Part shown: piece after piece, positions 39,592 through 49,321 of the stretch
How positions within the stretch are numbered: the stretch's first letter is position 1
How the letters are laid out: every line of letters begins with the position of its first letter
From: Rhizobiales bacterium 65-79
GTDB lineage: Bacteria > Pseudomonadota > Alphaproteobacteria > Rhizobiales > Rhizobiaceae
Direction: 5' to 3'
Assembly (NCBI GenBank): GCA_001896885.1
Contig: MKRJ01000049.1
Span: 1-64,000 of the forward strand
DNA: 64,000 nucleotides
Notes under the pieces: generated by a model
Database searches by the model: none
The model's input: only the letters and a program-made list of their open reading frames with translations
Told to the model about the DNA's origin: nothing
Translations under genes and position numbers: made by a program

Positions 39592-39885
39592 ATGTGCAAA
39601 CCGCTTCTGCTTCTGGCCCTTCCCGCCCTCCTCCCCGCCACGGCCGCCCATGCGGCCCTGCCTGCGTTCGAGGCGGCCTGCGGCGGCATGATGGAGGTCC
39701 ATGAGGAGGGCGGCGCCGTCTTCATCAACGGCAAGGAAGCCAAGCTGGAGAAACAGCAGGACGGCTCCTATCAGGCGACGCGCGGCTCCACCACGGTCTC
39801 GATCCGGGTGGGCCCGAAGGGCGCGCTCAGCATCTCCTTCACGGGCAAGAAGGGCGCCGGCGGCGACTGCAACATCGTCCGCTGA
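39592..39885 (+). CDS. Small secreted beta-rich protein (97 aa)
   Basis: The signal peptide LLLLALPALLPATAAHA is followed by a mature part of about 75 residues with two cysteines (EAACGGMM, GGDCNIVR) and alternating strands (VFINGKEAKLEKQQDG, TTVSIRVGPKGALSISF). A CGGAGG site precedes the ATG. The family is not recognised. Confidence 0.65.
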   Translation: MCKPLLLLALPALLPATAAHAALPAFEAACGGMMEVHEEGGAVFINGKEAKLEKQQDGSYQATRGSTTVSIRVGPKGALSISFTGKKGAGGDCNIVR

Positions 39886-39929
39886 GGGCGGCGCCGGTCC
39901 CGGCCCGGCTCAGGAACGTCGGAGAAGGC

Positions 39930-40730
39930 TCAGAGCCTCGGCCGCTCGGGCGGCGCCTGCACCACGTCCGGCAGCATCGGCGCGCCGGTCGGCATCGAGC
40001 CGGCATAGCCCATCGCGGTCGTATGCACCGCCGCGGTCATCATGGGAGCGGCGCGGTCCGCCGCGGGGGTGCCACCGCCGAAGCGGCTCGCCACGGGCTC
40101 GGCCGAGGCGGTCAGCGTCGCCGTCTGGGGCTCGGCGAAGGGCTGAGTGCTCTCCAGCGACGCCGCCGCCAGGGTCGGCCCGGGCTGGACGGCGCCCCCG
40201 ACCGGCTTCGCGGCGGCGAGCGCCGAGCCGTTCCAGCCTACCTCGTCGAGCATGCCCTTGTCCTTGGCGGTGTAGTAATAGCCGCGCTGGTAGAGCCGGT
40301 CGGCGCGGGTTTCGCTGCCCCCCGCCACCAGCCACGCCCCTTTAAGGTATTTCACCGCGTATTTGAGATTGGTCTCGGGATCGAGCAGGCCATGCGGGCT
40401 GCCCCCGTAGCCCATGCCCTTCGCCGTGCGGTAGCGGATCTGCATCAGGCCGTAATTGCCGGCGTGGTAGGCCTTGGGGTTGTAGTTGCTCTCGCGCTTG
40501 ACGACGCGGTGCACCAGGCTTTCCGGAACGTCGTAGGCGGCGGAATAGGCTGAGATCAGCCGGTCGAGCCCGCCGTGCTTGCCCTGGGCGGCCGATGCGG
40601 TCTGCGTGTCCGGACGCGGTGTCGGCGTGACGGAAGCGACGCCCGGCAGTCCCGTTCCCATGTCGCCGGTGGTACAGCCGGCCAGTGCCGATGAAGCCAG
40701 AACCAGGCCGCAAAGGATGCGAATGCGCAT
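39930..40730 (-). CDS. Lytic transglycosylase lipoprotein (Slt type)
   Basis: 266 residues. The lipoprotein signal ends in LAGC. The SLT domain (about 55-150) has the catalytic glutamate in VVKRESNYNPKA and the GNYGLMQIRYRTAKGMG motif. It cleaves peptidoglycan between MurNAc and GlcNAc. The C-terminal 100 residues are low complexity. It is probably anchored in the outer membrane. Confidence 0.9.
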   Translation of the reverse strand: MRIRILCGLVLASSALAGCTTGDMGTGLPGVASVTPTPRPDTQTASAAQGKHGGLDRLISAYSAAYDVPESLVHRVVKRESNYNPKAYHAGNYGLMQIRYRTAKGMGYGGSPHGLLDPETNLKYAVKYLKGAWLVAGGSETRADRLYQRGYYYTAKDKGMLDEVGWNGSALAAAKPVGGAVQPGPTLAAASLESTQPFAEPQTATLTASAEPVASRFGGGTPAADRAAPMMTAAVHTTAMGYAGSMPTGAPMLPDVVQAPPERPRL

Positions 40731-40978
40731 GCAGAAAGTCCCTCGCGCCCCCGCGAAGACGAATAACCTTACCCGTTGCCCGTTCCTCCCTTAACCCAGG
40801 ATGCCGCCTCCCGCAATGCACGAAGCGAATCGGTCTGCAATCGGCGGAATGGCCGGATTCGGGTGGCACGGGGCGGCCGGGGTCCCCACATTGGCGGTTG
40901 CCTCGACGACCATGAGCCGAAGCCATCAGCTGTTTATGGTTTGTTCCAGGGGCCGTCCATGGTAGAGAGGACAGAGCC

Positions 40979-41554
40979 ATGACCGCGACCGATAGCACCT
41001 TCGTCCCCTACGCGCTGATCGAAACCGCGATCGGCTGGATCGGCATCGCCTGGAGCGAACGCGGATTGACGCGGCTGCAGCTTCCCGCCCGCGACCGCGA
41101 GGCGACCGGGCGCCGGCTGCTGTCGACCATTCAAGACCGGGCGGTGGAAAGCGCGGAGATGCCGGCCCCCGTCGCCGCGGCGGTGGATCTTCTCAGGCGC
41201 TATGGCGAGGGCGAGCCGGTCGATTTTTCCGGCGTGCCGGTGGATCTCGACGGTGTCGACGGGTTCCGCCGCGCCGTCTACGAGGCCGCGCGCCGCCTCG
41301 GCTTCGGCGAGACCACGACCTATGGCGGGCTCGCCGAGGAAGCCGGCTACAGTGGCCGCGCGCAAGACACCGGCAAGGCGCTCGGGCAGAACCCGGTGCC
41401 GATCGTCGTGCCGTGCCACCGCATCCTCGCCGCCGGCAACCGGATCGGCGGCTTTTCCGCGCCGGGCGGCGCCGTCGCCAAGGAGCGGCTGCTCATGATG
41501 GAAGGCGTGCGCGTCGGCCCGCCGCCTCCGGCGCAGCAATCCTTCGCCTTCTGA
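40979..41554 (+). CDS. ogt: Methylated-DNA--protein-cysteine methyltransferase
   Basis: 191 residues. It removes O6-methyl from guanine in a single-turnover reaction. The acceptor cysteine lies in VVPCHRILA (about 145), preceded by TTYGGLAEEAGYSGRAQ and followed by GGFSAPGGAVAKERLL. There is no Ada-type regulatory domain. Monocistronic. Confidence 0.93.
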   Translation: MTATDSTFVPYALIETAIGWIGIAWSERGLTRLQLPARDREATGRRLLSTIQDRAVESAEMPAPVAAAVDLLRRYGEGEPVDFSGVPVDLDGVDGFRRAVYEAARRLGFGETTTYGGLAEEAGYSGRAQDTGKALGQNPVPIVVPCHRILAAGNRIGGFSAPGGAVAKERLLMMEGVRVGPPPPAQQSFAF

Positions 41555-41578
41555 GAAGCGCGGCCGTGAGCCGCCAGG

Positions 41579-41887
41579 TCAATTGTCCGGTTCGTCGAAC
41601 GTGATGTCGCGGCATTTGAAGACGAGGCATTGCGGATTGTCCCTGGTCGGGATCGTATCCGGGATCGCCCCCTCCCCCATGTCGCAGAAGCCGCCGTCGC
41701 GGACATAGCGGTCGTAGAGGGTGAGGTTCGGATGGCGCGCCGAAGGATAGCGCAGGATGACCGCGCCTTCCTGCACGATGCGCTGGTGCGCGGCGGCGCA
41801 ACTCATGCTCATGGAATTGTAGCGGGAGATCGCATGCGCCGGAAAGGCCGCCAGGACCAGAAGCGAAGCGACGATCAGCCTTTTCAT
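41579..41887 (-). CDS. Small secreted protein, conserved type (102 aa)
   Basis: From the ATG at 41887: signal peptide LIVASLLVLAAFPAHA, then mature MSCAAAHQRIVQEGAVILRY, DGGFCDMGE and QCLVFKCRD with four cysteines. This pattern is frequent among small Hyphomicrobiales periplasmic proteins; its function is unknown. Confidence 0.65.
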   Translation of the reverse strand: MKRLIVASLLVLAAFPAHAISRYNSMSMSCAAAHQRIVQEGAVILRYPSARHPNLTLYDRYVRDGGFCDMGEGAIPDTIPTRDNPQCLVFKCRDITFDEPDN

Positions 41888-42193
41888 GACAGCCTCCACC
41901 CGGGCGCATCCGCAAGCCGGCCATGCGCGCTCGACGCCGATAGGGGCAGGTTCCGCGCCTGCTGCCGGCCGGCGATGCAAGAGATAGAACATTCAGCACG
42001 TTCGTAAAGCCCGTTCGGCGCGGGCTTGCCTGCCGCTCAATCAGACCCTATATGCGTGTCGTTGATTTTCGGCCGATCGATCCAAGGCCCGCGCCCCTTC
42101 CACTCTGGTCGCGTTTGCTGACGTCTATCTCCAAAATCTCGATACCGCCGGTCCGCAGGGACCAAGTGCAGCAGACACGACAGGAATACAGGA
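41888..42193. other. Intergenic region with the cspA leader
   Basis: 306 bp. The distal part should be the promoter and the long untranslated leader of cspA, as in other cold-shock genes whose leaders fold differently with temperature. I see no conserved box I can name and no small gene. Confidence 0.4.
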
Positions 42194-42406
42194 ATGGCGA
42201 CTGGAACAGTCAAATGGTTCAATGACCAGAAGGGCTACGGCTTCATCCAGCCGGACGCCGGCGGGCCGGACGTGTTCGTCCATATCTCCGCGGTGGAGCG
42301 TTCGGGCATGAACGGCCTGGCTGAAGGCCAGAAGGTCAATTTCGAGGTCGCGCAGGACCGCCGTACCGGCAAGTCCGCCGCGCAGAACCTCAGCGCCGCA
42401 GGCTGA
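42194..42406 (+). CDS. cspA: Cold-shock protein CspA family
   Basis: 70 residues: the nucleic acid motifs KGYGFIQPD (RNP1) and VFVHISAVE (RNP2) in a single cold-shock domain. It binds single-stranded RNA/DNA and melts RNA structure. A strong intrinsic terminator follows at 42564. Confidence 0.95.
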   Translation: MATGTVKWFNDQKGYGFIQPDAGGPDVFVHISAVERSGMNGLAEGQKVNFEVAQDRRTGKSAAQNLSAAG

Positions 42407-42563
42407 ACGAGCGCAGCCGGGGAATTCACGGGCAGGATCGCTGAAGCCGGACGAATTGGGCCGGTGCGTTTCTGTCGGGGCCGAGGCCTGAAAATTCCCG
42501 GCGCGGCAAGCCACGGATGTACTGGCGGTCACGCACGGAGTGCGCCGCCTGCGATGCAAGCGG

Positions 42564-42594
42564 AAGGCGGGGTTTTGCCCCGCCTTTTTCTTTT
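42564..42594 (+). terminator. Intrinsic terminator after cspA
   Basis: A 7-bp G/C stem (GGCGGGG with CCCCGCC) with a short loop is followed by TTTTTCTTTT. It lies 160 bp after the cspA stop and may also end transcripts from the opposite strand (the sulfotransferase). Confidence 0.8.
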
Positions 42595-42644
42595 ATGGCA
42601 AAGGAAGATCCCAGAAAGATCGGGCTGCCTCTTGCCCCAGCCAA

Positions 42645-43397
42645 TCACTGCTCGGAGAGATACCGCGCCACCCATTCCCGGTTGGTGCTGTCAGCCAGCT
42701 TCCTGACACCCGGCCTCACACTGTCCGCTGCGGCCTGGTCAAGCCCTAAGCGATCCAAAATATGGCGCAATATTCCGATGGGATCGGCGGAGAGGTCGTC
42801 ATATGAGATGCGGAGCGGTTCGATGCCTTCACGCGCAAACCAATCATTCCAGTCACGGTCATAGGCGGACATCGTCTCGACGCAGGCTCGTATATCTTCG
42901 CCGTCATAGCGAGGTTCCCGATGCGGAGCGAGCCGTTCCAGCTCGGAACCGTCCGGCGCGACATGCCATAGGCCGGTTTGCTGAGCCTTCAGGTACGACA
43001 CCGCCTGGTCGACCTTGTCGGGACGGGTCAGGTGCAAAAACAACGTCGTCCCGAAAGCATGCTGAAAGCGTTCGCGATCGCTCAACCTGCCGGGATGGAG
43101 AATTGCCAGTTTCTCGCAAAAGAACTCAAAACTATGTCCCTGCATGCGCAACCCGAATACGTTGGTGCCATTGCGCCCTTTGACATGCGCCGCCCGGAAA
43201 GCCGCTTGCAGAATTTCGCGCTCGTCGGCCGTTTCCTCCCGTGCTATCCCCAAATCGCCTAGCCACCCTTCCAGCGAAGTCCCGAAAAAATAGGAATCGG
43301 GTTGTCCTGCAGCCCCGGTCGCTGTCAGCATTTTGCATAGCAAAGTGCTTCCACTACGCGGGGACGTGCAAATCACGTATGAGTCGAATTTCGCCAT
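42645..43397 (-). CDS. Stf0-family sulfotransferase
   Basis: 250 residues from MAKFDSYVICTSPRSGSTLL. The CTSPRSGSTLLCKML segment is the 5'-phosphosulfate loop that binds PAPS, and the 3'-phosphate site is at LHLTRPDKVDQAVSYLKA. Stf0 enzymes sulfate trehalose in mycobacteria; the acceptor here is unknown. It is monocistronic and converges with cspA. Confidence 0.88.
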   Translation of the reverse strand: MAKFDSYVICTSPRSGSTLLCKMLTATGAAGQPDSYFFGTSLEGWLGDLGIAREETADEREILQAAFRAAHVKGRNGTNVFGLRMQGHSFEFFCEKLAILHPGRLSDRERFQHAFGTTLFLHLTRPDKVDQAVSYLKAQQTGLWHVAPDGSELERLAPHREPRYDGEDIRACVETMSAYDRDWNDWFAREGIEPLRISYDDLSADPIGILRHILDRLGLDQAAADSVRPGVRKLADSTNREWVARYLSEQ

Positions 43398-43725
43398 GCC
43401 AATCCCGACCTGTCCTCGAATTCGTGACATGCCGGGTGTCGCGAAAATCCCGACTGAAGCGACGGTTTGCAACCGAATTGTGCAACATCACGAAAGCGGG
43501 CATTCCGCGACAGGTGGTTCGCAGAATGCTTCACGAGAATTTTCCCAGCAAGATAAACCACCCGAAACCTGCGTGGCAAAAGAAGGGCCGGCACTGCTTT
43601 AACTGGATCCTTCATTTCGGTCAGGGGCTGGTGGCAGGCCCCACTTTTTCGCTTCCGTTTGCGGATGTTTCAATAACCGGCCTCCAGGGCTAAGTTCGCC
43701 CCGAGCAGAATCTCGGGAGAAAGCG
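43398..43725. other. Intergenic region between divergent genes
   Basis: 328 bp between the sulfotransferase and the dehydrogenase, somewhat lower in GC than the flanks. It should hold both promoters. I find no small gene, RNA or repeat in it. Confidence 0.5.
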
Positions 43726-44625
43726 ATGACCAGGGAAAAGATAGGCTTTGTCGGCGTCGGCCTGATGGGCCACGGCATGGCGTCGAACATCGTCGGCAAG
43801 GGCTGGCCGCTGACGATTCTGGGGCATCGCAAGCGCGAGCCGATCGAGGATCTGAAGAAGCGCGGCGCCGCCGAGGCGAAGAACGCGCGTGAACTCGCCG
43901 AAGCCTGCGACATCGTCTTCCTGTGCGTCACCGGCAGCCCCGAGGTCGAGGCGATCGTCAACGGCCCGGACGGGCTCGCCGGCGCCGGCAAGCCGCTTCT
44001 GGTCGTCGATTGTTCGACCTCCGATCCGTCCTCCACCATGCGGCTCGCGGCCGAGCTTGCCCCGCGCGGCATCACCCTCATCGACGCGCCGCTCAGCCGC
44101 ACGCCGAAGGACGCGGCCGAAGGCAATCTCGACGTCATGGTCGGCGGCGAGGAGAAGGCGGTGGCGCGGGCGCGGCCGGTCATCGACTGCTTCGCCGGAC
44201 GCGTCGTCCACACCGGCCCGACCGGATCGGGGCACGCGATGAAGCTGCTCAACAATTTCGTCGCCATGGGTTACGCGGCGGTCTATTCGGAGGCGCTGGC
44301 GCTCGCCGGCAAGGCCGGCCTGACGCCGAAGGTCTTCGACGCCGTCATCCGCGACGGCCGCATGGACTGCGCCTTCTACCGCACCTTCTTCAAATATGTG
44401 CTGGAGCGCGACCGCGACGCCCACAAATTCGCGTTGCGAAACGCGCTGAAGGACATGAACTACCTCGCCGCCTTCGCGCAGGCGACCGACGTCGCCAACC
44501 CGCTCCAGGCGGCCACACGCAATTCCTTCGCGACGGCGGTAGGCCTCGGCCGCGGCGACGATTACGTGCCGATGCTTTCCGACATCATCGCGGAGCTGAA
44601 CGGCGTCAAGCCGGCTGGCGGCTGA
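43726..44625 (+). CDS. NAD(P)-dependent beta-hydroxyacid dehydrogenase family protein
   Basis: 299 residues. The dinucleotide motif is GFVGVGLMGHGMASNI at the start. The substrate motif is DAPLSRTPKDAAEGNL, and the catalytic lysine is in GSGHAMKLLNNFVAMG (about K173). It fits the 3-hydroxyisobutyrate/tartronate semialdehyde reductase family. The exact substrate cannot be assigned. Confidence 0.85.
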   Translation: MTREKIGFVGVGLMGHGMASNIVGKGWPLTILGHRKREPIEDLKKRGAAEAKNARELAEACDIVFLCVTGSPEVEAIVNGPDGLAGAGKPLLVVDCSTSDPSSTMRLAAELAPRGITLIDAPLSRTPKDAAEGNLDVMVGGEEKAVARARPVIDCFAGRVVHTGPTGSGHAMKLLNNFVAMGYAAVYSEALALAGKAGLTPKVFDAVIRDGRMDCAFYRTFFKYVLERDRDAHKFALRNALKDMNYLAAFAQATDVANPLQAATRNSFATAVGLGRGDDYVPMLSDIIAELNGVKPAGG

Positions 44626-44664
44626 TCGGCATTACGCTCAGGTCAGCTCGGCGCTTCCAACCCA

Positions 44665-44976
44665 TTGGGCACGCGGCCGAGCATCCTGGCGGAACGCGCC
44701 GGCATCGGAAAGGCCGCGATGGGCGAGTTGATCGACGACCTCGAAAGACTGGGCTATGTCCGCCGCGAGGCCGACTCCAGCGACCGCCGCGCCAAGCTGG
44801 TCGTGCCGACGGACGCGGCCCTGGAAGTGACCGACATCGTGCACGAGTTCAACGGGCGGATGGAAGCGGCGTACCGGGAACTCGTGGGGGAAGAGGCGTA
44901 CCGGACGCTGCGCGCGGCGCTTCGGGCGATTTCCCCACGCGACGAGATGCAGCCGAGGCTGCCGCCGCATCCGTGA
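44665..44976 (+). pseudogene. MarR-family regulator, N-terminally truncated remnant
   Basis: About 103 codons match only the last two thirds of a MarR protein: PSILAERAGIGKAAMGELIDD (recognition helix), LGYVRREADSSDRRAKLVVPT (wing) and the C-terminal dimer helix. The first 50-60 residues are missing and there is no good start codon or ribosome binding site. It lies directly after the dehydrogenase gene and converges with ugpC. Confidence 0.65.
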
Positions 44977-44991
44977 GGGCCGGCGGTCATA

Positions 44992-46080
44992 TCAGGCTTC
45001 TATGCGCTTCCCGGTCTCCCGGTCGAACAGATGCGCCATCCCCGGTTCGACCGCGAGCGGCAGCACGTCGCCCGGCTTGACGGGAGACGTTCCCGGCAGG
45101 CGGACGACCAGATCGCCCCCTGCCCCACGGGAATCGGCGAGATGGCCATGCGCCAGCGTGTCGGCGCCGAGCGTCTCGACCGCCACCACGGCGAGCTTCA
45201 GATCGGCGTTGAGCTCCTGGACGAGGGAGAGGTGCTCCGGCCGGATGCCGAGAAGGACCTTGCGGCCGGTTTCCGCCAGCGCCGTGTCGCGCGGCTTCAC
45301 CGACCCGCCGCTGTCCAGTTCCAGTCCCCTGCCGTTGGCGGCGACCGTCGCGGCCATCATGTTCATCGCCGGCGAGCCGATGAAGCCGGCGACGAAGGTC
45401 GTGGCCGGCTGGCGATAGACGTTGAGCGGCGTGTCGATCTGCTCGGCGTTGCCGGCGTTCATGACCACCAGCCGGTCGGCCAGCGTCATCGCCTCGACCT
45501 GGTCGTGGGTGACGTAGAGCGAGGTCGTCTCCACCTTGCGCTGCATCGACTTGATCTCGAGCCGCATCTGGACGCGCAGCTTGGCGTCGAGATTGGAAAG
45601 CGGCTCGTCGAAAAGGAAGGCCGCCGGCTGGCGCACCAGCGCCCGGCCCATGGCGACGCGCTGCCGCTGGCCGCCCGAGAGCGCCCGCGGCTTGCGGTCG
45701 AGATAGGGCTTGAGCTCCAGCATCGTCGCCGCGACGTCGACCCGCTCGCGGATCGCCTGCTTGGAAAGCCCGGCGATCTTCAGCCCGTAGGCCATGTTGT
45801 CGTAGACGCTCATATGCGGGTAGAGCGCGTAGTTCTGGAAGACCATGGCGATGTCGCGCTCGCGCGGCTCGAGGTCGTTGACGACCCGCCCGCCGATCTC
45901 GATCGTGCCGGCGGTGATCGGCTCCAGCCCCGCCACCATCCTGAGCAGCGTGGACTTGCCGCAGCCGGACGGCCCGACGATGACGATGAATTCGCCGTCG
46001 GTGACGTCGAGGCTGACGCCGTGGATGACCTCGGTCGCGCCGTAATTCTTGCGCACATCACGCAGGGAAATTGCCGCCAT
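44992..46080 (-). CDS. ugpC: Glycerol-3-phosphate ABC transporter ATP-binding protein
   Basis: 362 residues. Walker [10 protein letters not shown] (about 37), signature [14 protein letters not shown] (about 135), Walker B FLFDEPLS, the H-loop THDQ and a C-terminal TOBE/MalK-like regulatory domain. It powers import of sn-glycerol-3-phosphate and its diesters. Last gene of the ugpBAEC operon, 16 bases after ugpE. Confidence 0.92.
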   Translation of the reverse strand: MAAISLRDVRKNYGATEVIHGVSLDVTDGEFIVIVGPSGCGKSTLLRMVAGLEPITAGTIEIGGRVVNDLEPRERDIAMVFQNYALYPHMSVYDNMAYGLKIAGLSKQAIRERVDVAATMLELKPYLDRKPRALSGGQRQRVAMGRALVRQPAAFLFDEPLSNLDAKLRVQMRLEIKSMQRKVETTSLYVTHDQVEAMTLADRLVVMNAGNAEQIDTPLNVYRQPATTFVAGFIGSPAMNMMAATVAANGRGLELDSGGSVKPRDTALAETGRKVLLGIRPEHLSLVQELNADLKLAVVAVETLGADTLAHGHLADSRGAGGDLVVRLPGTSPVKPGDVLPLAVEPGMAHLFDRETGKRIEA

Positions 46081-46096
46081 GCGAGTTCCAGCCTTT

Positions 46097-46945
46097 CTAT
46101 TTCTCGGTCTCGACCAGGCCCTTGACGAACAGCCGCTGCATGGCGATCACCACGAGGACGGGCGGCAGCAACGCCAGCACCACGGTCGCCATGACGACGT
46201 TCCATTGCGGGATCGAATCGGCGACGTCCGCCATGCGCTTGATGGCCATCACCACCGTGTAATAGTGCGGGTCGGTCGTGATCATCAGCGGCCACAGATA
46301 CTGATTCCATCCATAGATGAACAGGATCACGAACAGCGCCGCCATGTTGGTGCGCGACAGCGGCACCAGTATATCCCAGAAGAACCGCATCGGCCCGGCG
46401 CCGTCGACGCGCGCCGCTTCCATGAGTTCCTCCGGCACAGTGAGGAAGAACTGGCGGAACAGGAAGGTGGCGGTCGCGGATGCGATCAGCGGAATGGACA
46501 GGCCCGCATAACTGTTCAGCATGCCGAGGTCGGAAACGACCTTGAATGTCGGCAGGATGCGCACCTCCACCGGAAGCATGAGCGTGACGAAGATCAGCCA
46601 GAAGGCCAGCGACCGGAAGGGGAAGCGGAAATAGACGATGGCGAAGGCGGAGATGATCGAGATCGCGATCTTGCCGATAGCGATGGAGAGCGCCATGACA
46701 AGGCTGTTGAACATCATCAGCCCGATCGGCGGCGCGCCGGAGGTGGAAATGCCGGCGAACAGGACCTGCTTGTAATTCTCGATCGTATGCGGGCCGGGCA
46801 GGAGCGGCACGACGCCGGAATAGAAATCGTTCGGCCCGCGCGTCGAGGCGATGAGGGCGATATAGACGGGCAAGGCGACGACGGCCACGCCGAGGATCAG
46901 CACCACATGCGAGAAGAAATTCAGCCAGGGTCTGTTTTCGATCAT
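46097..46945 (-). CDS. ugpE: Glycerol-3-phosphate ABC transporter permease
   Basis: 282 residues with six predicted membrane helices and the EAA loop ([25 protein letters not shown], shown in parts: [19 protein letters not shown]). It pairs with UgpA in the inner membrane. Nine bases separate it from ugpA. Confidence 0.92.
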   Translation of the reverse strand: MIENRPWLNFFSHVVLILGVAVVALPVYIALIASTRGPNDFYSGVVPLLPGPHTIENYKQVLFAGISTSGAPPIGLMMFNSLVMALSIAIGKIAISIISAFAIVYFRFPFRSLAFWLIFVTLMLPVEVRILPTFKVVSDLGMLNSYAGLSIPLIASATATFLFRQFFLTVPEELMEAARVDGAGPMRFFWDILVPLSRTNMAALFVILFIYGWNQYLWPLMITTDPHYYTVVMAIKRMADVADSIPQWNVVMATVVLALLPPVLVVIAMQRLFVKGLVETEK

Positions 46946-46954
46946 GCGCGCGCC

Positions 46955-47839
46955 TCAGTATTGAACGTTGCGCTCGATCCAGCGGAACTGGATGAAGGTA
47001 AGGGCGATGACGATGATCATCAGCACCACCGACTGCGTGGCCGAGGAGCCGATGTTCAGGCCGATGAAACCGTCCTGGAAGACCTTGTAGACCAGCGTGT
47101 TGGTCGCCTGCGCCGGTCCGCCCTGCGTCGTGGCGTGAATGACCGCGAAGGTGTCGAACATCGCATAGACGGTGTTGATCACCAGAAGGAAGAAAGTGGT
47201 CGGCGACAGCAGCGGGAAGATGATGGTGAAGAAGCGTTTGTAGGGGCCGGCGCCGTCGATCGCGGCGGCCTCGACAAGCGATTTGGGGATGGCCTGCAAG
47301 CCGGCGACGAAGAACAGGAAATTATAGGAAATCTGCTTCCAGCTTGACGCGATGATGACGAGGATCATCGCGTCGAACCCCGACAGCGAATGATCCCAGT
47401 GGTAGCCGACGAAACTGAGCAGATAGGGCAGGATCCCGATCGTCGGATTGAACATGAACCACCACAGGATGCCGGCCACCGCCGGCGCCACCGCGTAGGG
47501 CCAGACCAGCAACGTGGTGTAGACCTGGGAACTGCGGATCGTCCTGTCGACGGCCAGCGCCAGCACCAGCGCCGAGACCAGGGAAAGCACCGCGACGCCG
47601 ATCGCGAACACCACCGTCACGCGAAGCGAGTTCTCGTATGTCGGGTCCGAAAATAGCTGGGTGTAGTTGTCGAACCATACGAAGGTCGTTTTGAAGCCGA
47701 AGGCGTCCTCGCGCAGGAACGACTGGCGCACGGCCTGGGCGGCAGGCCACAGGAAGAAGATGATGGTGACCGCCATCTGCGGCAGGATGAGAAGATAGGG
47801 CAGCGTCTTGCTGCGGAAGAGGGTGCGCTTCGTCTGCAT
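46955..47839 (-). CDS. ugpA: Glycerol-3-phosphate ABC transporter permease
   Basis: 294 residues with six membrane helices, starting [18 protein letters not shown]. The EAA loop is [20 protein letters not shown]. It forms the transport channel with UgpE. It lies downstream of ugpB, separated by a strong hairpin. Confidence 0.92.
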   Translation of the reverse strand: MQTKRTLFRSKTLPYLLILPQMAVTIIFFLWPAAQAVRQSFLREDAFGFKTTFVWFDNYTQLFSDPTYENSLRVTVVFAIGVAVLSLVSALVLALAVDRTIRSSQVYTTLLVWPYAVAPAVAGILWWFMFNPTIGILPYLLSFVGYHWDHSLSGFDAMILVIIASSWKQISYNFLFFVAGLQAIPKSLVEAAAIDGAGPYKRFFTIIFPLLSPTTFFLLVINTVYAMFDTFAVIHATTQGGPAQATNTLVYKVFQDGFIGLNIGSSATQSVVLMIIVIALTFIQFRWIERNVQY

Positions 47840-47870
47840 CTACCGGCCCGGGAGGGGAGAGGATATATGC

Positions 47871-47896
47871 GAAGCCCGCGCCGTGGCGCGGGCTTC
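47871..47896 (-). promoter_or_regulatory. Intercistronic hairpin between ugpB and ugpA
   Basis: GAAGCCCGCGCC pairs with GGCGCGGGCTTC around a short loop, with no U-run. In ABC operons such hairpins after the binding-protein gene protect the upstream mRNA and lower expression of the permease genes. That role is inferred. Confidence 0.6.
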
Positions 47897-47911
47897 ATGA
47901 AGGTCTCTTGC

Positions 47912-49237
47912 CTATTCGTTGGCCTTCTGGAATTCGGCGATCAGTTCGTTGCCCCGCTTGACGACGGCATCGAGCGCCTCCTGGCCGGTCTTCTTGCCTG
48001 CCAGCAGGCTCTGGAATTCCTCATCGATGATCTGGCGCACCTGCACGTAATTGCCGAAGCGCAGGCCCTTGGAATTCGCCGTCGGCGGATTGAGCGTCAT
48101 CTGCTTGATGGCGACGTCGGCGCCCGGATTCTTTGCGTAATAGCCCTGCTTCTGGCCGAGTTCATAGGCGGCCTGGGTGATCGGCAAATAGCCGGAGAAC
48201 TGGTGCCAGTCGGCCTGGACCTCGGCCGAAGACAGGTAGTGGAAGAAGTCCGCCACGCCCTTGTAATGGTCCTTGTCCTTGCCCTGCAGGACCCACAGCG
48301 TCGCGCCGCCGATGATCGAATTCTGCGGAGCCCCCTTCACGTCGGAATAGTACGGCAGCATGCCGACTCCGACCTGGAAGCCCTTGGCATTGGCGAGAAT
48401 GTCGGCGCGGGAGGCCGAGGAGTTCATGTAGATGGCGCATTCCTGGGAGTAGAATTTCGGTCCCGCATCATTGCCGCCGACCGGACCGCCATACTGGAAG
48501 ATACCGTTGTCCTGCCACTTCTTCAGATTGTTCCAGTGCCGTGCCTGGATCGGGCCGTTGAAGGAAAGGCGTGCGTCAAGCCCGCCGAAACCGTTCTCCT
48601 CCGTGCCGATCGGCAGGTTGTGCCAGGCCGAGAAGTTTTCCAACTGCACCCAGGAAATCCATCCGGTGGTGAAACCGCATTTGGCCGCGTGTGAATCCAT
48701 GATCTTCTTGGAGAAGCTCTCGACGTCCTCCCAGGTCTTGGGCGGCGTATTGGGATCGAGCCCGGCCTTCTTGAAGACATCCTTGTTGTAGTAGAGGATC
48801 GGCGTCGAGGAATTGAACGGCAGCGACAGCATGTTGCCATGCGTGTCGGTGTAGTAGCCTACGACGGCGGCCAGGTAGTCCTTGGGATTGAACGGTTCGC
48901 CCGTATCCTTCATCAACTGATAGACCGGATAGACGGCGCCCTTGGCGGCCATCATCGTGCCGGTGCCGACCTCATAGACCTGCACGATGTCGGGTTGCTG
49001 GTGAGCACGGAAAGCCGCGATCGCGGCCGTCATCGTCTCCGGATAGCTACCCTTGTAGGTCGGCACGACCTCGTATTTGTCCTGCGATTTATTGTAGTTG
49101 GCAACGATCGATTCGAGCTTCTGCCCGAGGGCGCCGCCCATCGCATGCCACCATTGGATCTGCGTCTTGGCCGCGGCGATTGCCGGGGTCATGACGGTGA
49201 GCGCCGCCGCGGCGGCGAGAAGAGTACGGAACTTCAT
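47912..49237 (-). CDS. ugpB: Glycerol-3-phosphate-binding periplasmic protein
   Basis: 441 residues from MKFRTLLAAAAALTVMTPAI, a signal peptide ending near AIAAAK. The ligand-binding fold shows QIQWWHAMGGALGQKLESIV, DIVQVYEVGTGTMMAAKGA and FNSSTPILYYNKDVFKKAG, all typical UgpB segments. First gene of the operon. The ATG at 49237 is chosen for its GGGAGA site; five codons upstream is a poorer ATG. Confidence 0.94.
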   Translation of the reverse strand: MKFRTLLAAAAALTVMTPAIAAAKTQIQWWHAMGGALGQKLESIVANYNKSQDKYEVVPTYKGSYPETMTAAIAAFRAHQQPDIVQVYEVGTGTMMAAKGAVYPVYQLMKDTGEPFNPKDYLAAVVGYYTDTHGNMLSLPFNSSTPILYYNKDVFKKAGLDPNTPPKTWEDVESFSKKIMDSHAAKCGFTTGWISWVQLENFSAWHNLPIGTEENGFGGLDARLSFNGPIQARHWNNLKKWQDNGIFQYGGPVGGNDAGPKFYSQECAIYMNSSASRADILANAKGFQVGVGMLPYYSDVKGAPQNSIIGGATLWVLQGKDKDHYKGVADFFHYLSSAEVQADWHQFSGYLPITQAAYELGQKQGYYAKNPGADVAIKQMTLNPPTANSKGLRFGNYVQVRQIIDEEFQSLLAGKKTGQEALDAVVKRGNELIAEFQKANE

Positions 49238-49303
49238 ATTGTTCTCTCCCATGGGAAGCCGTTTGAATACGGTTCGTTCTTGGCCGGCTTCTATTACGGC
49301 CGG

Positions 49304-49321
49304 ATGACAGCATCAGGTCAA
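49304..49321 (-). promoter_or_regulatory. Candidate Pho box upstream of ugpB
   Basis: On the minus strand TTGACCT-GATG-CTGTCAT fits the 7-4-7 layout of the PhoB site; the second half matches CTGTCAT exactly, the first half at four of seven positions. It lies 67 bp upstream of ugpB. ugp operons of rhizobia are induced by phosphate starvation, so this is plausible. The remaining 49238-49623 holds the promoters of ugpB and the porin gene; no other gene is seen. Confidence 0.5.
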
